From: Cupriavidus sp. D39 | Lineage (GTDB): Bacteria; Pseudomonadota; Gammaproteobacteria; Burkholderiales; Burkholderiaceae | DNA: 64,000 nt | Reading direction: 5' to 3' | Assembly: GCF_026627925.1 (NCBI RefSeq) | Contig: NZ_JAPNLE010000009.1 | Location: 4,402,001-4,466,000, forward strand | In this document: one piece after another, positions 56,495 to 64,000 of the stretch | How positions within the stretch are numbered: position 1 is the first letter of the stretch | How the letters are laid out: each line of letters opens with the position of its first letter | The notes under the pieces: generated by a model | Told to the model about the DNA's origin: nothing | The model's input: the letters and a program-made list of their open reading frames with translations, nothing else | The model's database searches: none | Position numbers and translations under genes: made by a program

Positions 56495-56902
56495 ATGCGG
56501 GCCGCGTTTTGTAAAAAATGCAGTGCTATCGCCACTGTTCTCGCTAGTTCCGCCGCGGACGAAAGGCTCGCGCCCGGGAGACGTTCTTGCCTGCATCTTG
56601 TCGTGCTCGCAGCCGTCACGTTCGGCGTGCCGGCAGATCATGCCTTTGCCGAGGAGGCGGAGGCTGCATCTGCGGCCGATGTGGCGCAGTGCGGTGATCT
56701 GCTCGCCATCGTGCGCGATAGCCTGGTCAAGGAGGTGGAAGTGCCTTGTGCTCACCCTTCGCTGGCGACATGCAAAGAACGCAAGCGTCCACTGCAGGCC
56801 ATCACCGCCTATATCCGGGAGCGCACCGGCAACCGAAGCGACGATTGCGACACGCTGCTGGAAGTGAATCGCCGGTTGCGCGCCTTGCCCCCAAAGCGCT
56901 GA
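56495..56902 (+). CDS. Hypothetical secreted Cys-containing protein
   Basis: About 135 residues, not recognised. A hydrophobic stretch (CLHLVVLAAVTFGVPADHAFA) looks like a late signal peptide, followed by EEAEAASAADVAQCGDLL and a helical Cys/Lys-rich part (Cys spaced through CAHPSLATCKERK and DDCDTLLEV). The start is unsure: ATG 56495 is one option, and the signal suggests a start nearer 56570. It is transcribed divergently from LigD, with 217 bases between the two starts. Confidence 0.55.
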   Translation: MRAAFCKKCSAIATVLASSAADERLAPGRRSCLHLVVLAAVTFGVPADHAFAEEAEAASAADVAQCGDLLAIVRDSLVKEVEVPCAHPSLATCKERKRPLQAITAYIRERTGNRSDDCDTLLEVNRRLRALPPKR

Positions 56903-56993
56903 CAGGCCGCGCCATGGTGCTACCATGCGCGCAGCTTGCCAGCCTGGGCATCAGGCCCGGGCGGCAGAGTTCGACTTTTGCAGGGGAATCTGG

Positions 56994-57188
56994 ATGGATC
57001 CGACAGTAGTGATCAGCACCTTCGAGCGCATCGCCAACGACGACACGGTGGAGCTATCGGTGGACGATGCCGTGGCCGGCCTGGCCGCGCTGCTTGCCAG
57101 CGAGCCGTTTTCCGACGCAGCGCGTGCGCTGCTGGAGAAGGTGGGGGCCACGCTCTATCGCGTAGGCCTGGACGGTTACGAAGACTGA
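56994..57188 (+). CDS. Small conserved-looking hypothetical protein
   Basis: A 64-residue acidic protein with an even, helical composition (FERIANDDTVELSVDDAVAGLAALL, then DAARALLEKVGATLYRVG). GGGGAATCT precedes the ATG. The third-codon pattern looks real. No function is evident. It converges on the LpxL gene, with a GC hairpin between them. Confidence 0.7.
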   Translation: MDPTVVISTFERIANDDTVELSVDDAVAGLAALLASEPFSDAARALLEKVGATLYRVGLDGYED

Positions 57189-57198
57189 AGGGAACGCG

Positions 57199-57220
57199 GG
57201 CGGCGCGCTCGTGCCGCCCC
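57199..57220. terminator. GC hairpin between convergent genes
   Basis: A 7-bp stem (GGGCGGC 57199-57205 with GCCGCCC 57214-57220) in the 38-base gap between two convergent genes. It has no T-tract, so it is a weak or rho-assisted terminator at best. Confidence 0.45.
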
Positions 57221-57226
57221 AGGTAT

Positions 57227-58105
57227 TCAGTAGACAGGCGCCTCGCCCTCGGGGCGGTGCTTGAAGCGGCGATGCACCCAGTAGTATTGCTCCGGCATGG
57301 TGCGGACCTGCTGCTCCAGGAACTCGTTCATGCGCAGCGCGTCGACCTTCTCGTCGCCGGAGGGGTAGCCCGTCAGCGCATCGAATATCTTCAGCTTGTA
57401 GCCGCGGTAGCCAGGCAGGACAGAGGTCGTGAAGGGCACGACGCGTGCGCCGCTGAGCGCGGCCAGGCGCGACACCGAAGTGAGCGTGCAAGCGGGGACG
57501 TTGAAAAACGGCACGAATACCGAATCGCGCAAGCCAAAATCCATGTCCGCCGCGAGCATCAGCGGCATGCCCGACTTGAGCGCGCGCAAGGCCTGGCGCA
57601 CGCTGCCATTGCGCGGGATCATCTCCGTGCCGAACCTGCCGCGCTGCTGCTTGGCGAGCTGTTCCAGCAACGGGTTCGACATCTTCGTGTAGAGCGAGGC
57701 CACCGGATGCTTGATCGAGTAGAACATGCAGCCGGCCTCGATCGCCACGAAATGGAATCCCAGGAAGATGGTCGGGCCGGCCTCGGCATTGCCGAGTTCG
57801 ATGGCGGAGTCCAGTTCAACCAGGTCATTCAGCTGGCCGGCGTCGCCATACCATTGCACGCCGCGTTCCAGGTAGCTTCGGATCACGTGGCTGAAATGCG
57901 CCTGGCCCAGGGCATGGCGATGCGCTTCGCTCCTGTCGGGAAAGCAAAGCCGCAGGTTGGTCTGCACGACGCTGCGGCGCCGGCTTGGAATGCGATAGAG
58001 CAGGGCGCCCAGGCCCATGCCGACACGGGCGCACACGCTATAGGGTAAGGCGGCGAGCAAACGCAGCAGGCTGATGGTGAAAAATAGTCCAATACGCTGG
58101 ATCAT
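57227..58105 (-). CDS. Lipid A late acyltransferase, LpxL/HtrB family
   Basis: A 292-residue inner-membrane acyltransferase that adds a secondary acyl chain to lipid A. The catalytic HX4(D/E) motif is GFHFVAIEAG with His118 and Glu123. An N-terminal hydrophobic segment (IGLFFTISLLRLLAALPYSV) anchors it, and EQYYWVHRRFKHRPEGE is the typical C-terminal signature. The start at 58105 begins MIQRIGLFF. LpxL, LpxM or LpxP cannot be separated here. Confidence 0.92.
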   Translation of the reverse strand: MIQRIGLFFTISLLRLLAALPYSVCARVGMGLGALLYRIPSRRRSVVQTNLRLCFPDRSEAHRHALGQAHFSHVIRSYLERGVQWYGDAGQLNDLVELDSAIELGNAEAGPTIFLGFHFVAIEAGCMFYSIKHPVASLYTKMSNPLLEQLAKQQRGRFGTEMIPRNGSVRQALRALKSGMPLMLAADMDFGLRDSVFVPFFNVPACTLTSVSRLAALSGARVVPFTTSVLPGYRGYKLKIFDALTGYPSGDEKVDALRMNEFLEQQVRTMPEQYYWVHRRFKHRPEGEAPVY

Positions 58106-58291
58106 CCTGTTCCTGAAGGGTTGCCGCGTGGCGCGATGCGCCGCCTTTGCCAGGTGGCGCGGGCGTGCGCTGTCTCGCGTGAATGACGCGGCAGTGGTGG
58201 TGATTGCCAGCTGGTGGGCTTGCGGGGCCTGTCGGGCCCGCCTTGTTGGTGTGGTGCTATGGCGCCGCGTCGATGCGGGCGCGTGGCTGCA

Positions 58292-58531
58292 TCATTGAAG
58301 GTCCGGGACCGGCGCCTGCTGCGGCGCTAGTTGCCAGCCCTGCGCATCGACGTTCTTCCCGTCGCGGTAGATCCAGCCGGTGCCGCAGGCCTGGCATACA
58401 AAGGTACTAACCGTCATCGCAGGGCGGCGCGGCACCTTGATGCGTTGCGTGTCAGTAATCCTGAGCAACGCATGGCCTGGCGAGCCACCACGGTTGGTGT
58501 CGATGGCGAGGCAGGCTGGGCAAGGCGACAT
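58292..58531 (-). CDS. Small zinc-ribbon-like protein
   Basis: A 79-residue protein with two CxxC pairs, Cys4/Cys7 (MSPCPACLAI) and Cys46/Cys49 (FVCQACGTGWIY), the pattern of a zinc ribbon. No function is recognised. The start at 58531 is chosen because it places the first CxxC near the N-terminus; a shorter start at residue 39 would lose it. It stands alone. Confidence 0.6.
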   Translation of the reverse strand: MSPCPACLAIDTNRGGSPGHALLRITDTQRIKVPRRPAMTVSTFVCQACGTGWIYRDGKNVDAQGWQLAPQQAPVPDLQ

Positions 58532-58864
58532 GCGGAATCCGGCGGCGGAAGGTGGGTAACTGTAGCACGTTGATGCTGCCATAAACCGCCGCCGCCAGCT
58601 TGTGTCTGTTCACGCACGCGGGGGCGCCCGAGGCGGGAAAAAGGCCGCGCCTGCAACCGATGGGGCACTTTTCTCTTCGGCAAGTTGACATGCCTGTCCC
58701 AGCCCTGTATAAATGTTGGTGCAGGATCTTTCAAGCGGTTACTCCGATGTTATGGATCGTCCCCTCCAAGCGGCGATTCGTTTGCTCCATGTTCCTTCCT
58801 TGATCGTCATGCCTGGTGAGCATCAGGCTCATCCAGAACTTTTAAGGTTTAAAGGATATCCAGC

Positions 58865-59068
58865 ATGGAAACCGGTACCGTCAAGTGGTTCAACGACTCC
58901 AAGGGCTTCGGCTTCATCACCCCTGACGCAGGCGGCAACGACCTGTTCGCGCATTTCTCGGAAATTCAAGGCGGCGGTTTCAAGTCGCTGCAAGAAGGCC
59001 AGAAAGTGCGTTACGTCGCAGGCGTTGGCCAAAAGGGCCCCGCAGCGACCAAGATCGAGCCGATCTAA
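58865..59068 (+). CDS. CspA-family cold-shock protein
   Basis: A 67-residue single-strand nucleic acid chaperone. RNP1 (KGFGFITP) and RNP2 (DLFAHFSEI) are intact, and the start [17 protein letters not shown] is canonical. AAAGGA precedes the ATG. The upstream region, over 200 bases without a gene, could form the long leader typical of csp mRNAs. A strong terminator follows the stop. Confidence 0.96.
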   Translation: METGTVKWFNDSKGFGFITPDAGGNDLFAHFSEIQGGGFKSLQEGQKVRYVAGVGQKGPAATKIEPI

Positions 59069-59095
59069 TCGAGCCGATTCGAATCGCCTAGAAGA

Positions 59096-59120
59096 AAGCC
59101 CCGCTTAGCGGGGCTTTTTT
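59096..59120 (+). terminator. Terminator of the cold-shock gene
   Basis: A GC stem (AGCCCCGC ... GCGGGGCT) with a TTA loop and a run of six Ts, about 30 bases past the stop. Classical. Confidence 0.92.
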
Positions 59121-59161
59121 ACCGACCGGGAATCATCGCGGTGCGCAAGCGCCAAAACATC

Positions 59162-60103
59162 ATGCCTATGGTCGAATCCATCCTTCTTGCCGCCGTCCGG
59201 GTCTCGTCGTTCGAGGGCCAGCAGCCGCTGACCAATGCGAGCGGATTTTTTCGAGCGCGACGGCCGGCTCTTCGTGGTGACCAGTCGCCATGTGGTGTTC
59301 GACGAGCCAAGCAAGCACCACCCGGACCGTATCGAGATCGAACTGCACAGCCAGCCGGAAAACATGGCCGACTCGATCGGCTTTTCGATTCCGCTATACC
59401 GTGACGGGCTTGCGGTCTGGCATGAAGGCGAGGACGGTGGTGGCCCGGTCGATGTCGCTGTGGTGGAACTCGAGCGCAAGGCGTTGCCGCCCACGCTGCT
59501 CTATCGGGCATTCACGCCGGAGCATCTGGCGCAGCCTTCCGACCGCGTCGAGGTGGGCGACTCCCTGTTGATCGTTGGATTTCCGCTGGGTTTTCATGAC
59601 GCGCTCCATCATTTGCCGGTTGCGCGCCAGGCCGTGATCGCTTCCTCCTACGGATTGCGTTTCCAGGGCCAGGGGTTTTCCTGACCGATGCCAGGACCCA
59701 TCGCGGCACCAGCGGCGCGCTCGTGGTCTCGCGCATGCGCGACGGCCGGGGCGACAAGCTGGACCTCCCGTGGATGCTGCTCGGCATTCACTCCGCCCGC
59801 TTCGACGTCGGCTCGCGCGACCTGGCAGAGGACGAAGTGCTTGGGCTGAACTCGGCCTGGTATGCGGACATGCTGCTGACCCTGACCGATCCCGCGGCGG
59901 CAAAGCCCGCGCGGACCGCGCCTGGCGCTACAAGTGCAAGTGCCACTGCCACCGCCAGTGCCAGTGCCACTGCCACTGCCACCAGTGCCGCTGCTGCCAC
60001 CGCCGCCGTTGGCAATGCTGCGGCCACGCCTTCAGCTGCTGCTGCGGCTGCTGCTCCTCCCGCGCCTGTTCCCGCGCCAGTCCCGCCCGCTCGGCCAAAA
60101 TAA
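59162..60103 (+). CDS. Trypsin-like serine protease with Ala-rich tail (two frame breaks)
   Basis: Joined across two breaks, about 314 residues. The catalytic triad is visible: His in VVTSRHVVFDE, Asp in PVDVAVVELE and Ser in HRGTSGALVVS. Breaks fall in T runs at 59246-59251 (one T too many, or two missing) and 59676-59679 (one missing); repairs restore GFFERDGRLFVVTSRH and GFFLTDARTHRG. The final ~60 residues are low complexity, Ala/Thr/Ser repeats then Ala/Pro. No signal peptide is clear, so the site of action is unknown. A genuine pseudogene is possible, since the breaks differ in type. Confidence 0.72.
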
Positions 60104-60164
60104 AGGTCATGGGGCTGCTCCCAATAGGAGTAGAGTGGGACTCAGTGGAACTGTGGAGTGCATC

Positions 60165-60449
60165 ATGGACGTCAATCCGATTGCCAGCTACAAAGGGTTC
60201 GACTTATACCCTCTCGTCTACAAGCATGCGGTGGTGCGCAACTGGCCGGAACGCAGGCCGGACCGGACCTTCGATGCCGCCGTTGTGATCTGCCGCGAAG
60301 GTGGCGAGCCCGAGGGCGAGCAGGCCCGTACGTTCCGCCTCGATACCGTGCCGTGGGACAATGTCGGCGCTGCGCGCCGTGGTGTCGTTCGTTATGCCGA
60401 GGACATTATCAACGGCGCGATTCCCGGGCAATCCGTCGTATCGCTCTGA
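60165..60449 (+). CDS. Small paralogous protein of unknown family, copy 1
   Basis: A 94-residue protein, start MDVNPIASYKGFDLYPLVYK. It is a clear paralogue of the gene at 61061: both share ASYKGFDLYPLVYK, VVICREG, the W-[DE]-N-[VI]-G-[AT]-ARRG block and EDIINGxIPG. No domain name comes to mind. A GGAG-like site lies upstream. It is the first of several small genes downstream of the protease. Confidence 0.8.
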   Translation: MDVNPIASYKGFDLYPLVYKHAVVRNWPERRPDRTFDAAVVICREGGEPEGEQARTFRLDTVPWDNVGAARRGVVRYAEDIINGAIPGQSVVSL

Positions 60450-60641
60450 CGCCTGAAGCGATATGCGGCAATGTCCGTCGTTGCACGAGGATGACGCAGG
60501 CGCGCCTGTCATGTCCTCGCCTGTCCCTGGCTTGGCCAAGCTGCCAGCCACCGCTACATCGTCGCCAGTTGACGAGATCCCCGGGATGTCCTGCTTGTCC
60601 ATCGGACCGACGGTGCGCCGGTCGTTCGCCGGTGCGGCGTC

Positions 60642-60965
60642 ATGCTAGATCTCGTTGCCTTCGTGAAGCCGGTCCTTGACGAGATTACCGGGCAGGATGT
60701 CAGGATCTGGCCGACAGGGCAACGCGTGGTGACTGCAAACTGGCAGATCCCTGATGCCAGGAGCCTTACCTGGTCAGCCAGGACGCTTGAAATCGAGATG
60801 GCGCAGGACGTCGCGGAGCAGTTAAGCAACGCGGACCAAAGCGCCTTATATCAACTACAACGCAGCCTTGACCGGTATCTGCGCGCACGCCTTGGCGTCC
60901 ATTGCAAGCAGGACAATCCAGGGAACGCGATCGTGATCGTCGTCGATCGCCTGATGGCTCCCTAG
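60642..60965 (+). CDS. Small hypothetical protein between the paralogues
   Basis: A 107-residue protein (MLDLVAFVKPVLDEITGQDV, later RSLTWSARTLEIEMAQDVAEQL and NAIVIVVDRL). Secondary structure looks mixed alpha/beta. Resembles small Burkholderiales proteins of the DUF3022 kind, which I could not confirm. Lies between the two paralogous genes, all in one direction. Confidence 0.6.
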   Translation: MLDLVAFVKPVLDEITGQDVRIWPTGQRVVTANWQIPDARSLTWSARTLEIEMAQDVAEQLSNADQSALYQLQRSLDRYLRARLGVHCKQDNPGNAIVIVVDRLMAP

Positions 60966-61060
60966 CTTGCCCGCGTGCTGGCGCATTGGGCCTCGGCATT
61001 GGCCATTGCAAGCGAACCGGCACAAGGCCAGCTGCGGCATCCAGCCGCCTGGAGCACTAC

Positions 61061-61345
61061 ATGAACACAACGCCTTCCGCCAGCTACAAGGGATTCGACC
61101 TTTATCCGCTGGTATACAAGATCCAGCCCGCGCAATCCTGGCCGAGGACCAAGCCGGATCGCAGCTTCAATGCATCCGTGGTGATCTGCCGTGAGGGCCA
61201 TCGGCCCGGCAGCGAACGCACTCGCGTATTCCGCCTGGAAAGCACACCATGGGAGAATATCGGCACGGCGCGCAGGGGTGCCGTGAAGTTCGGTGAAGAT
61301 ATTATTAACGGACTGATTCCCGGGGAATCTGTGGCTACGCTGTAA
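61061..61345 (+). CDS. Small paralogous protein of unknown family, copy 2
   Basis: A 94-residue protein, the same length as copy 1 and aligning over its whole length: MNTTPSASYKGFDLYPLVYK, then DRSFNASVVICREG, RVFRLESTPWENIG and FGEDIINGLIPGESVATL. The conserved surface-like block and equal length suggest a recent tandem duplication with the 107-residue gene between. The ATG at 61061 was chosen by alignment with copy 1. Function unknown. Confidence 0.8.
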   Translation: MNTTPSASYKGFDLYPLVYKIQPAQSWPRTKPDRSFNASVVICREGHRPGSERTRVFRLESTPWENIGTARRGAVKFGEDIINGLIPGESVATL

Positions 61346-61556
61346 CGCTGCGCCGGCAGAATCTGGCGCAGGAGCGCGGCGTTGCCCGCGCTTGCCGTTA
61401 TGCTGGCGTGTCGGCTGGTACCGTAGGGCCGGCCTGGCAGCTGCCAGGCAACGGGAAGCAAGAGGAAACGGGACCGCGCCGTGCAATGCCCGCCCTGCCG
61501 GTCTACCTGTCAAAACCTGCCGTGCGCAGTTGCGCCGGCCCGCAAGCGCATACGTC

Positions 61557-61931
61557 ATGAACAAGGTTGCAACACCATCCAACTTCCTCTGCACGCTACC
61601 GGGACAAGGCAAGGGCATCGCCTACCACGTAGCCGTCAGCTTTCTCGACTCCAGCCATCCGACGGGCGTGCGCTTCACCAGTTTCGTCGGTGACGGCAGG
61701 CGTTCATTCGGGGTTCAGGCCAAGGAGGCGGCCTTGACGGGCGAAATGGTCGACAGCTTCGAGGCGTTGTGCCGGCTCGCGATCGGGCAAGCGATTCGTG
61801 ACAACCTCTATGACAAGGCCGGCGAAGGAGACTACGTGCTGGACCTGGGGGCGCAGCCTTTCGAGGGCGAGTTGCGCCCGGTTGGCTCTCGCGTTGGCGC
61901 CAGCATGCCGCGCATGCGGTTTCCTGGCTGA
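61557..61931 (+). CDS. Hypothetical protein, 124 residues
   Basis: Starts MNKVATPSNFLCTLPGQGKG and continues GIAYHVAVSFLDSSHPTGVRF, FGVQAKEAALTGEMVDSFEALC. The composition looks coding, but I recognise no domain. It follows the paralogue pair in the same direction with about 210 bases between. The start codon is supported only by frame and modest upstream purines. Confidence 0.6.
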   Translation: MNKVATPSNFLCTLPGQGKGIAYHVAVSFLDSSHPTGVRFTSFVGDGRRSFGVQAKEAALTGEMVDSFEALCRLAIGQAIRDNLYDKAGEGDYVLDLGAQPFEGELRPVGSRVGASMPRMRFPG

Positions 61932-61996
61932 GCCAGCGCTTTTCCTGGCACTGGCACGGGCGCGCAAAGCGCCCGGGAGGGTAGTGCTGGTCCGGA

Positions 61997-62251
61997 CTAG
62001 ACGCCGAATGCCGGGCTGCCGAAGCGGGCCAGCAGCGATTCGATCAATGCCATGTCTTCGGTTTGCGGCGTCCTGTCTTCCGTGGCGCGCGACGGGCCGC
62101 AATAGGTTGCGGCTACATGCCTGCGCACGGTAAGCACTTCATCCGCGGGGCGCTCCACCGTGACTGCCGGTCCCGGCACGTGGCGATAGCTTCCGCCTAC
62201 CCAGCCGCCTGGCGTCAGGTGCATCTCTTCCCATTCTTCGCTGATCGACAT
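61997..62251 (-). CDS. Small hypothetical protein, 84 residues
   Basis: Starts MSISEEWEEMHLTPGGWVGG with a strong AAGGAAG ribosome site at 62256-62262. The C-terminal part (TEDMALIESLLARFG) is helical. No known domain. It points leftward and follows infA on the same strand by about 80 bases, so it may be co-transcribed. Confidence 0.65.
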   Translation of the reverse strand: MSISEEWEEMHLTPGGWVGGSYRHVPGPAVTVERPADEVLTVRRHVAATYCGPSRATEDRTPQTEDMALIESLLARFGSPAFGV

Positions 62252-62329
62252 GATTCTTCCTTTCGTTAGAGGGTGGGAGGGGCCGCGGGTCAACAGCTTG
62301 ACGGCGCGGCGGCGTATCGCCTAGCAGTA

Positions 62330-62551
62330 TCAATACTTGTGGCGATAGTTGATCCGGCCCTTGGTCAGGTCGTAGGGCGACATTTCCAGCGTGACGCGAT
62401 CGCCGGCCAGGATACGAATGCGGTTCTTCTTCAGGCGCCCTGACGAATAGGCCCACACCTGGAAGCCATTTTCCAGGATGACGCGAAAACGGTTGTCCGG
62501 CAGTACTTCCGATACTTGTCCACCAAATTCCACTAGTTCTTCTTTAGCCAA
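62330..62551 (-). CDS. infA: Translation initiation factor IF-1
   Basis: A 73-residue S1-like OB-fold protein: [44 protein letters not shown] and [14 protein letters not shown]. The start codon is TTG, preceded by AAAAGGA. Burkholderiales often carry a second infA outside the ribosomal operon, and this appears to be such a copy, near a cold-shock gene. Function in initiation is known from the family; why a second copy exists is not. Confidence 0.93.
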   Translation of the reverse strand: MAKEELVEFGGQVSEVLPDNRFRVILENGFQVWAYSSGRLKKNRIRILAGDRVTLEMSPYDLTKGRINYRHKY

Positions 62552-62625
62552 GGATGATCCTTTTGCAGCAAGACCTGCTGCACAGTAGGTTGAGACGCAT
62601 GCGGGTTGCTTTTCGTGTGGCCGGC

Positions 62626-62931
62626 TTATTGCAGGCGCATATCGGCAGCGACGCTCTCGGCCGCGCGTCGGGCGGCCTGTTTAGCCAGGGCTTCGGTGCC
62701 ATGCGTGGCATGGCGCATCGAGACGTTGGCGACGATGCATTCGGAGCCGTTCTTGTATTCGGCGATCAGGTAGGTCGCAAACCACACGCCTGGCTCTTGT
62801 TGTATTGGGTACACCGACACGGTGTACGGATTGACGCGAGTGGTGCTATTGGTGCTATTGGTGCGAATGATGCTTTGATTCAAGGTGTTGCCCTTATGCG
62901 GGCGGACGATCTGAGGCAACGTTGAGCGCAT
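62626..62931 (-). CDS. Small hypothetical protein with NST repeats
   Basis: About 101 residues from the ATG at 62931, or 85 from a TTG at 62883. The middle reads [22 protein letters not shown] and the tail [19 protein letters not shown]. Near the N-terminus NSTNST arises from a short tandem repeat (GGTGCTATT) that could vary by slippage. No known domain. On the same strand as infA and just upstream of it. Confidence 0.5.
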   Translation of the reverse strand: MRSTLPQIVRPHKGNTLNQSIIRTNSTNSTTRVNPYTVSVYPIQQEPGVWFATYLIAEYKNGSECIVANVSMRHATHGTEALAKQAARRAAESVAADMRLQ

Positions 62932-63420
62932 CTCGTGGTGCGCCGCGTGCTCTCTTCTGGCGATCGGTCGCCGTGTTTGAGCTTGCCCAGCAACGTCAGG
63001 TCCCGCGCGTTTGCGCGAGAAAGGTAGCTGGTGATGAGTGGACCGTGCTTGCGCAGGCTGATGCGCCAGGTACATGCGCACAGGTTGCGGAGCGGACATG
63101 CCGCCGGGTCGGGAGGGTGATGGGCGGTTGTCGCCCTGAACGAATCGGGTGTACGCCCGACAGGCCGCCGTTGATATTTTTTGATGATGTCTGGCAGCCG
63201 GCACGTTTGGGCCGACTAGAAGGAAGTCGGCGAACGGCCAAGACTGGCAATGATACCATTTTCCGTCAATCGGCGCTCGCCCGCGGATTTGGGCGTACGA
63301 TAGACATAGCGTTGCGCATAGGCGCCCCTCGTGGCGCCGGTGTGGCGCGGCGCTACCTGTCGTATCCCGCGAAAAGCCGGTGCCCGATGCCGGGCAGGCC
63401 GCAACTGAGCGAGGTGATCG
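62932..63420. other. Gene-free stretch
   Basis: About 490 bases with no gene I can support. Long open frames on both strands are broken by poor composition and lack domains. It may carry promoters for the flanking small genes (leftward unit at 62931 and rightward gene at 63421). No clear repeat seen. Confidence 0.55.
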
Positions 63421-63621
63421 ATGCCGGAGAGTTTTTTCTATCAGGGCCACTACGTCAACTTCGAGCTGACGCAGCGCACCTTCGGCCAATGGAACTGGGT
63501 CTATACACTGGATACGCACGGCCGTTTTGAAAACCAGGGCAACGCGTTCAGCTCGCGCGAGCTGGCCATGAAGGATGCCCTGGAGAACGCCAAGGCCCGG
63601 ATCGAGCGCCTGGGGCACTAG
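63421..63621 (+). CDS. Small hypothetical protein, 66 residues
   Basis: Starts MPESFFYQGHYVNFELTQRTF, aromatic-rich, then TLDTHGRFENQGNAFSSREL and a helical tail (KDALENAKARIERLG). GAGGTG precedes the ATG. The pattern of one beta-sheet plus a helix recalls small dsRNA- or DNA-binding-like proteins, but I cannot name it. Converges with the next gene. Confidence 0.65.
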   Translation: MPESFFYQGHYVNFELTQRTFGQWNWVYTLDTHGRFENQGNAFSSRELAMKDALENAKARIERLGH

Positions 63622-63648
63622 CCAAGTGGCATCTGGCGCCTGGTCGCC

Positions 63649-63891
63649 TTACTTGCCCTCGTCGGGAATGTTGTACTGCGCCTGCATCGAGACCGTGAAC
63701 GGTCGGATCTTCTCGATGCACGCGGCGCTGTCGCCGCCTTCCATGGTGGACAGGTTCCAGTTGCAGCCGCCTGCGTCCGGCGCATGCCAGCAAATGTCGC
63801 CAAAACAGGCGCCGCTGCATTCCTCGAACTTCTGCTGCTCGGCGCGAATCATTGCGCGCAGTTCTGCCTTGTTCTTGATTTGTCGGTCCAT
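63649..63891 (-). CDS. Small Cys-rich hypothetical protein
   Basis: An 80-residue protein with Cys25, 29, 34, 43 and 58. A charged helical N-terminus (MDRQIKNKAELRAMIRAEQQ) is followed by a Cys/Gly/Trp segment (CSGACFGDICWHAPDAGGCN), suggesting metal binding or disulfides. No signal peptide. It converges with the 66-residue gene. Function unknown. Confidence 0.65.
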   Translation of the reverse strand: MDRQIKNKAELRAMIRAEQQKFEECSGACFGDICWHAPDAGGCNWNLSTMEGGDSAACIEKIRPFTVSMQAQYNIPDEGK

Positions 63892-64000
63892 GGTCGTCTC
63901 CTGTTTTTTCGTGGGGAAGTCTTGCTGGGCGTGGCTGCGGCCAGGCCGGTCAGGGCGGCCGCGCGATGGACTGCAATTCCGGGCGAATCGAGGGGGCGGG

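Noticed and set aside
62922..63530. 202-residue plus-strand frame near the right end
   Set aside because: Arg/Cys/Pro-rich with no domain; it overlaps the better-supported 66-residue gene at 63421 in another frame.

Overview
The window looks like a high-GC betaproteobacterial chromosome, most probably Cupriavidus (Burkholderiales). The evidence is the gene order: an adk-kdsB-(Trm112-like)-lpxK-exbD-exbB block, xseA-sodB, queG/tsaE/amiC, and a fructose cluster (ROK regulator, ATPase, permease, binding protein, zwf, pgi, fructokinase) of the kind known from Cupriavidus necator. No rRNA, tRNA or CRISPR array was recognised.

Layout. 1-4.3 kb: the start of an mdtAB-type RND efflux operon, divergent from an OmpR/EnvZ-like two-component system. 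4.4-9.9 kb: housekeeping genes (plsY, a YbaK-type deacylase, xerD, ogt) interrupted by an approximately 0.8 kb non-coding quasi-palindrome that carries a complete IS256-family insertion. 10-19.4 kb: a seven-gene fructose uptake and upper Entner-Doudoroff cluster. Fructose enters through FrcBCA and is phosphorylated by the PfkB kinase. Pgi and Zwf then lead to 6-phosphogluconate, and an AT-rich palindrome overlaps the likely promoter. 19.4-20.06 kb: hairpin-rich repeats. 20-30 kb: a Bug-type binding protein, a chalcone-isomerase-like protein, an AEC carrier, queG, tsaE, amiC, a BASS transporter with divergent LysR, and a methyltransferase with divergent XRE regulator.

30-41.4 kb is the main accessory block. 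A porin stands divergent from nine tightly packed genes: NMT1-type ABC importer (three genes), FAD oxidoreductase, class III CoA-transferase, enoyl-CoA hydratase, 7Fe ferredoxin, LysR regulator and aldehyde dehydrogenase. A convergent SDR follows. This reads as uptake and CoA-dependent breakdown of an unidentified carboxylic acid. 41.5-49.1 kb: adk, kdsB, lpxK, exbDB, xseA and sodB, with four approximately 105-bp direct repeats rich in DnaA-box-like words between exbB and xseA. 49.4-53.6 kb: LysR, two alpha/beta hydrolases and a glutathionyl-hydroquinone reductase. 53.7-58.5 kb: LigD, an LpxL-type acyltransferase and small genes. 58.8-64 kb: cold-shock protein, a trypsin-like protease, infA and many small genes of unknown function, two of them paralogues.

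Caution for the whole window: ten otherwise intact genes carry frame breaks, nearly all explained by one missing base in a short homopolymer, mostly G or C. They include sodB and LigD. I read these as sequencing or assembly errors and annotate the genes as CDS across the break.
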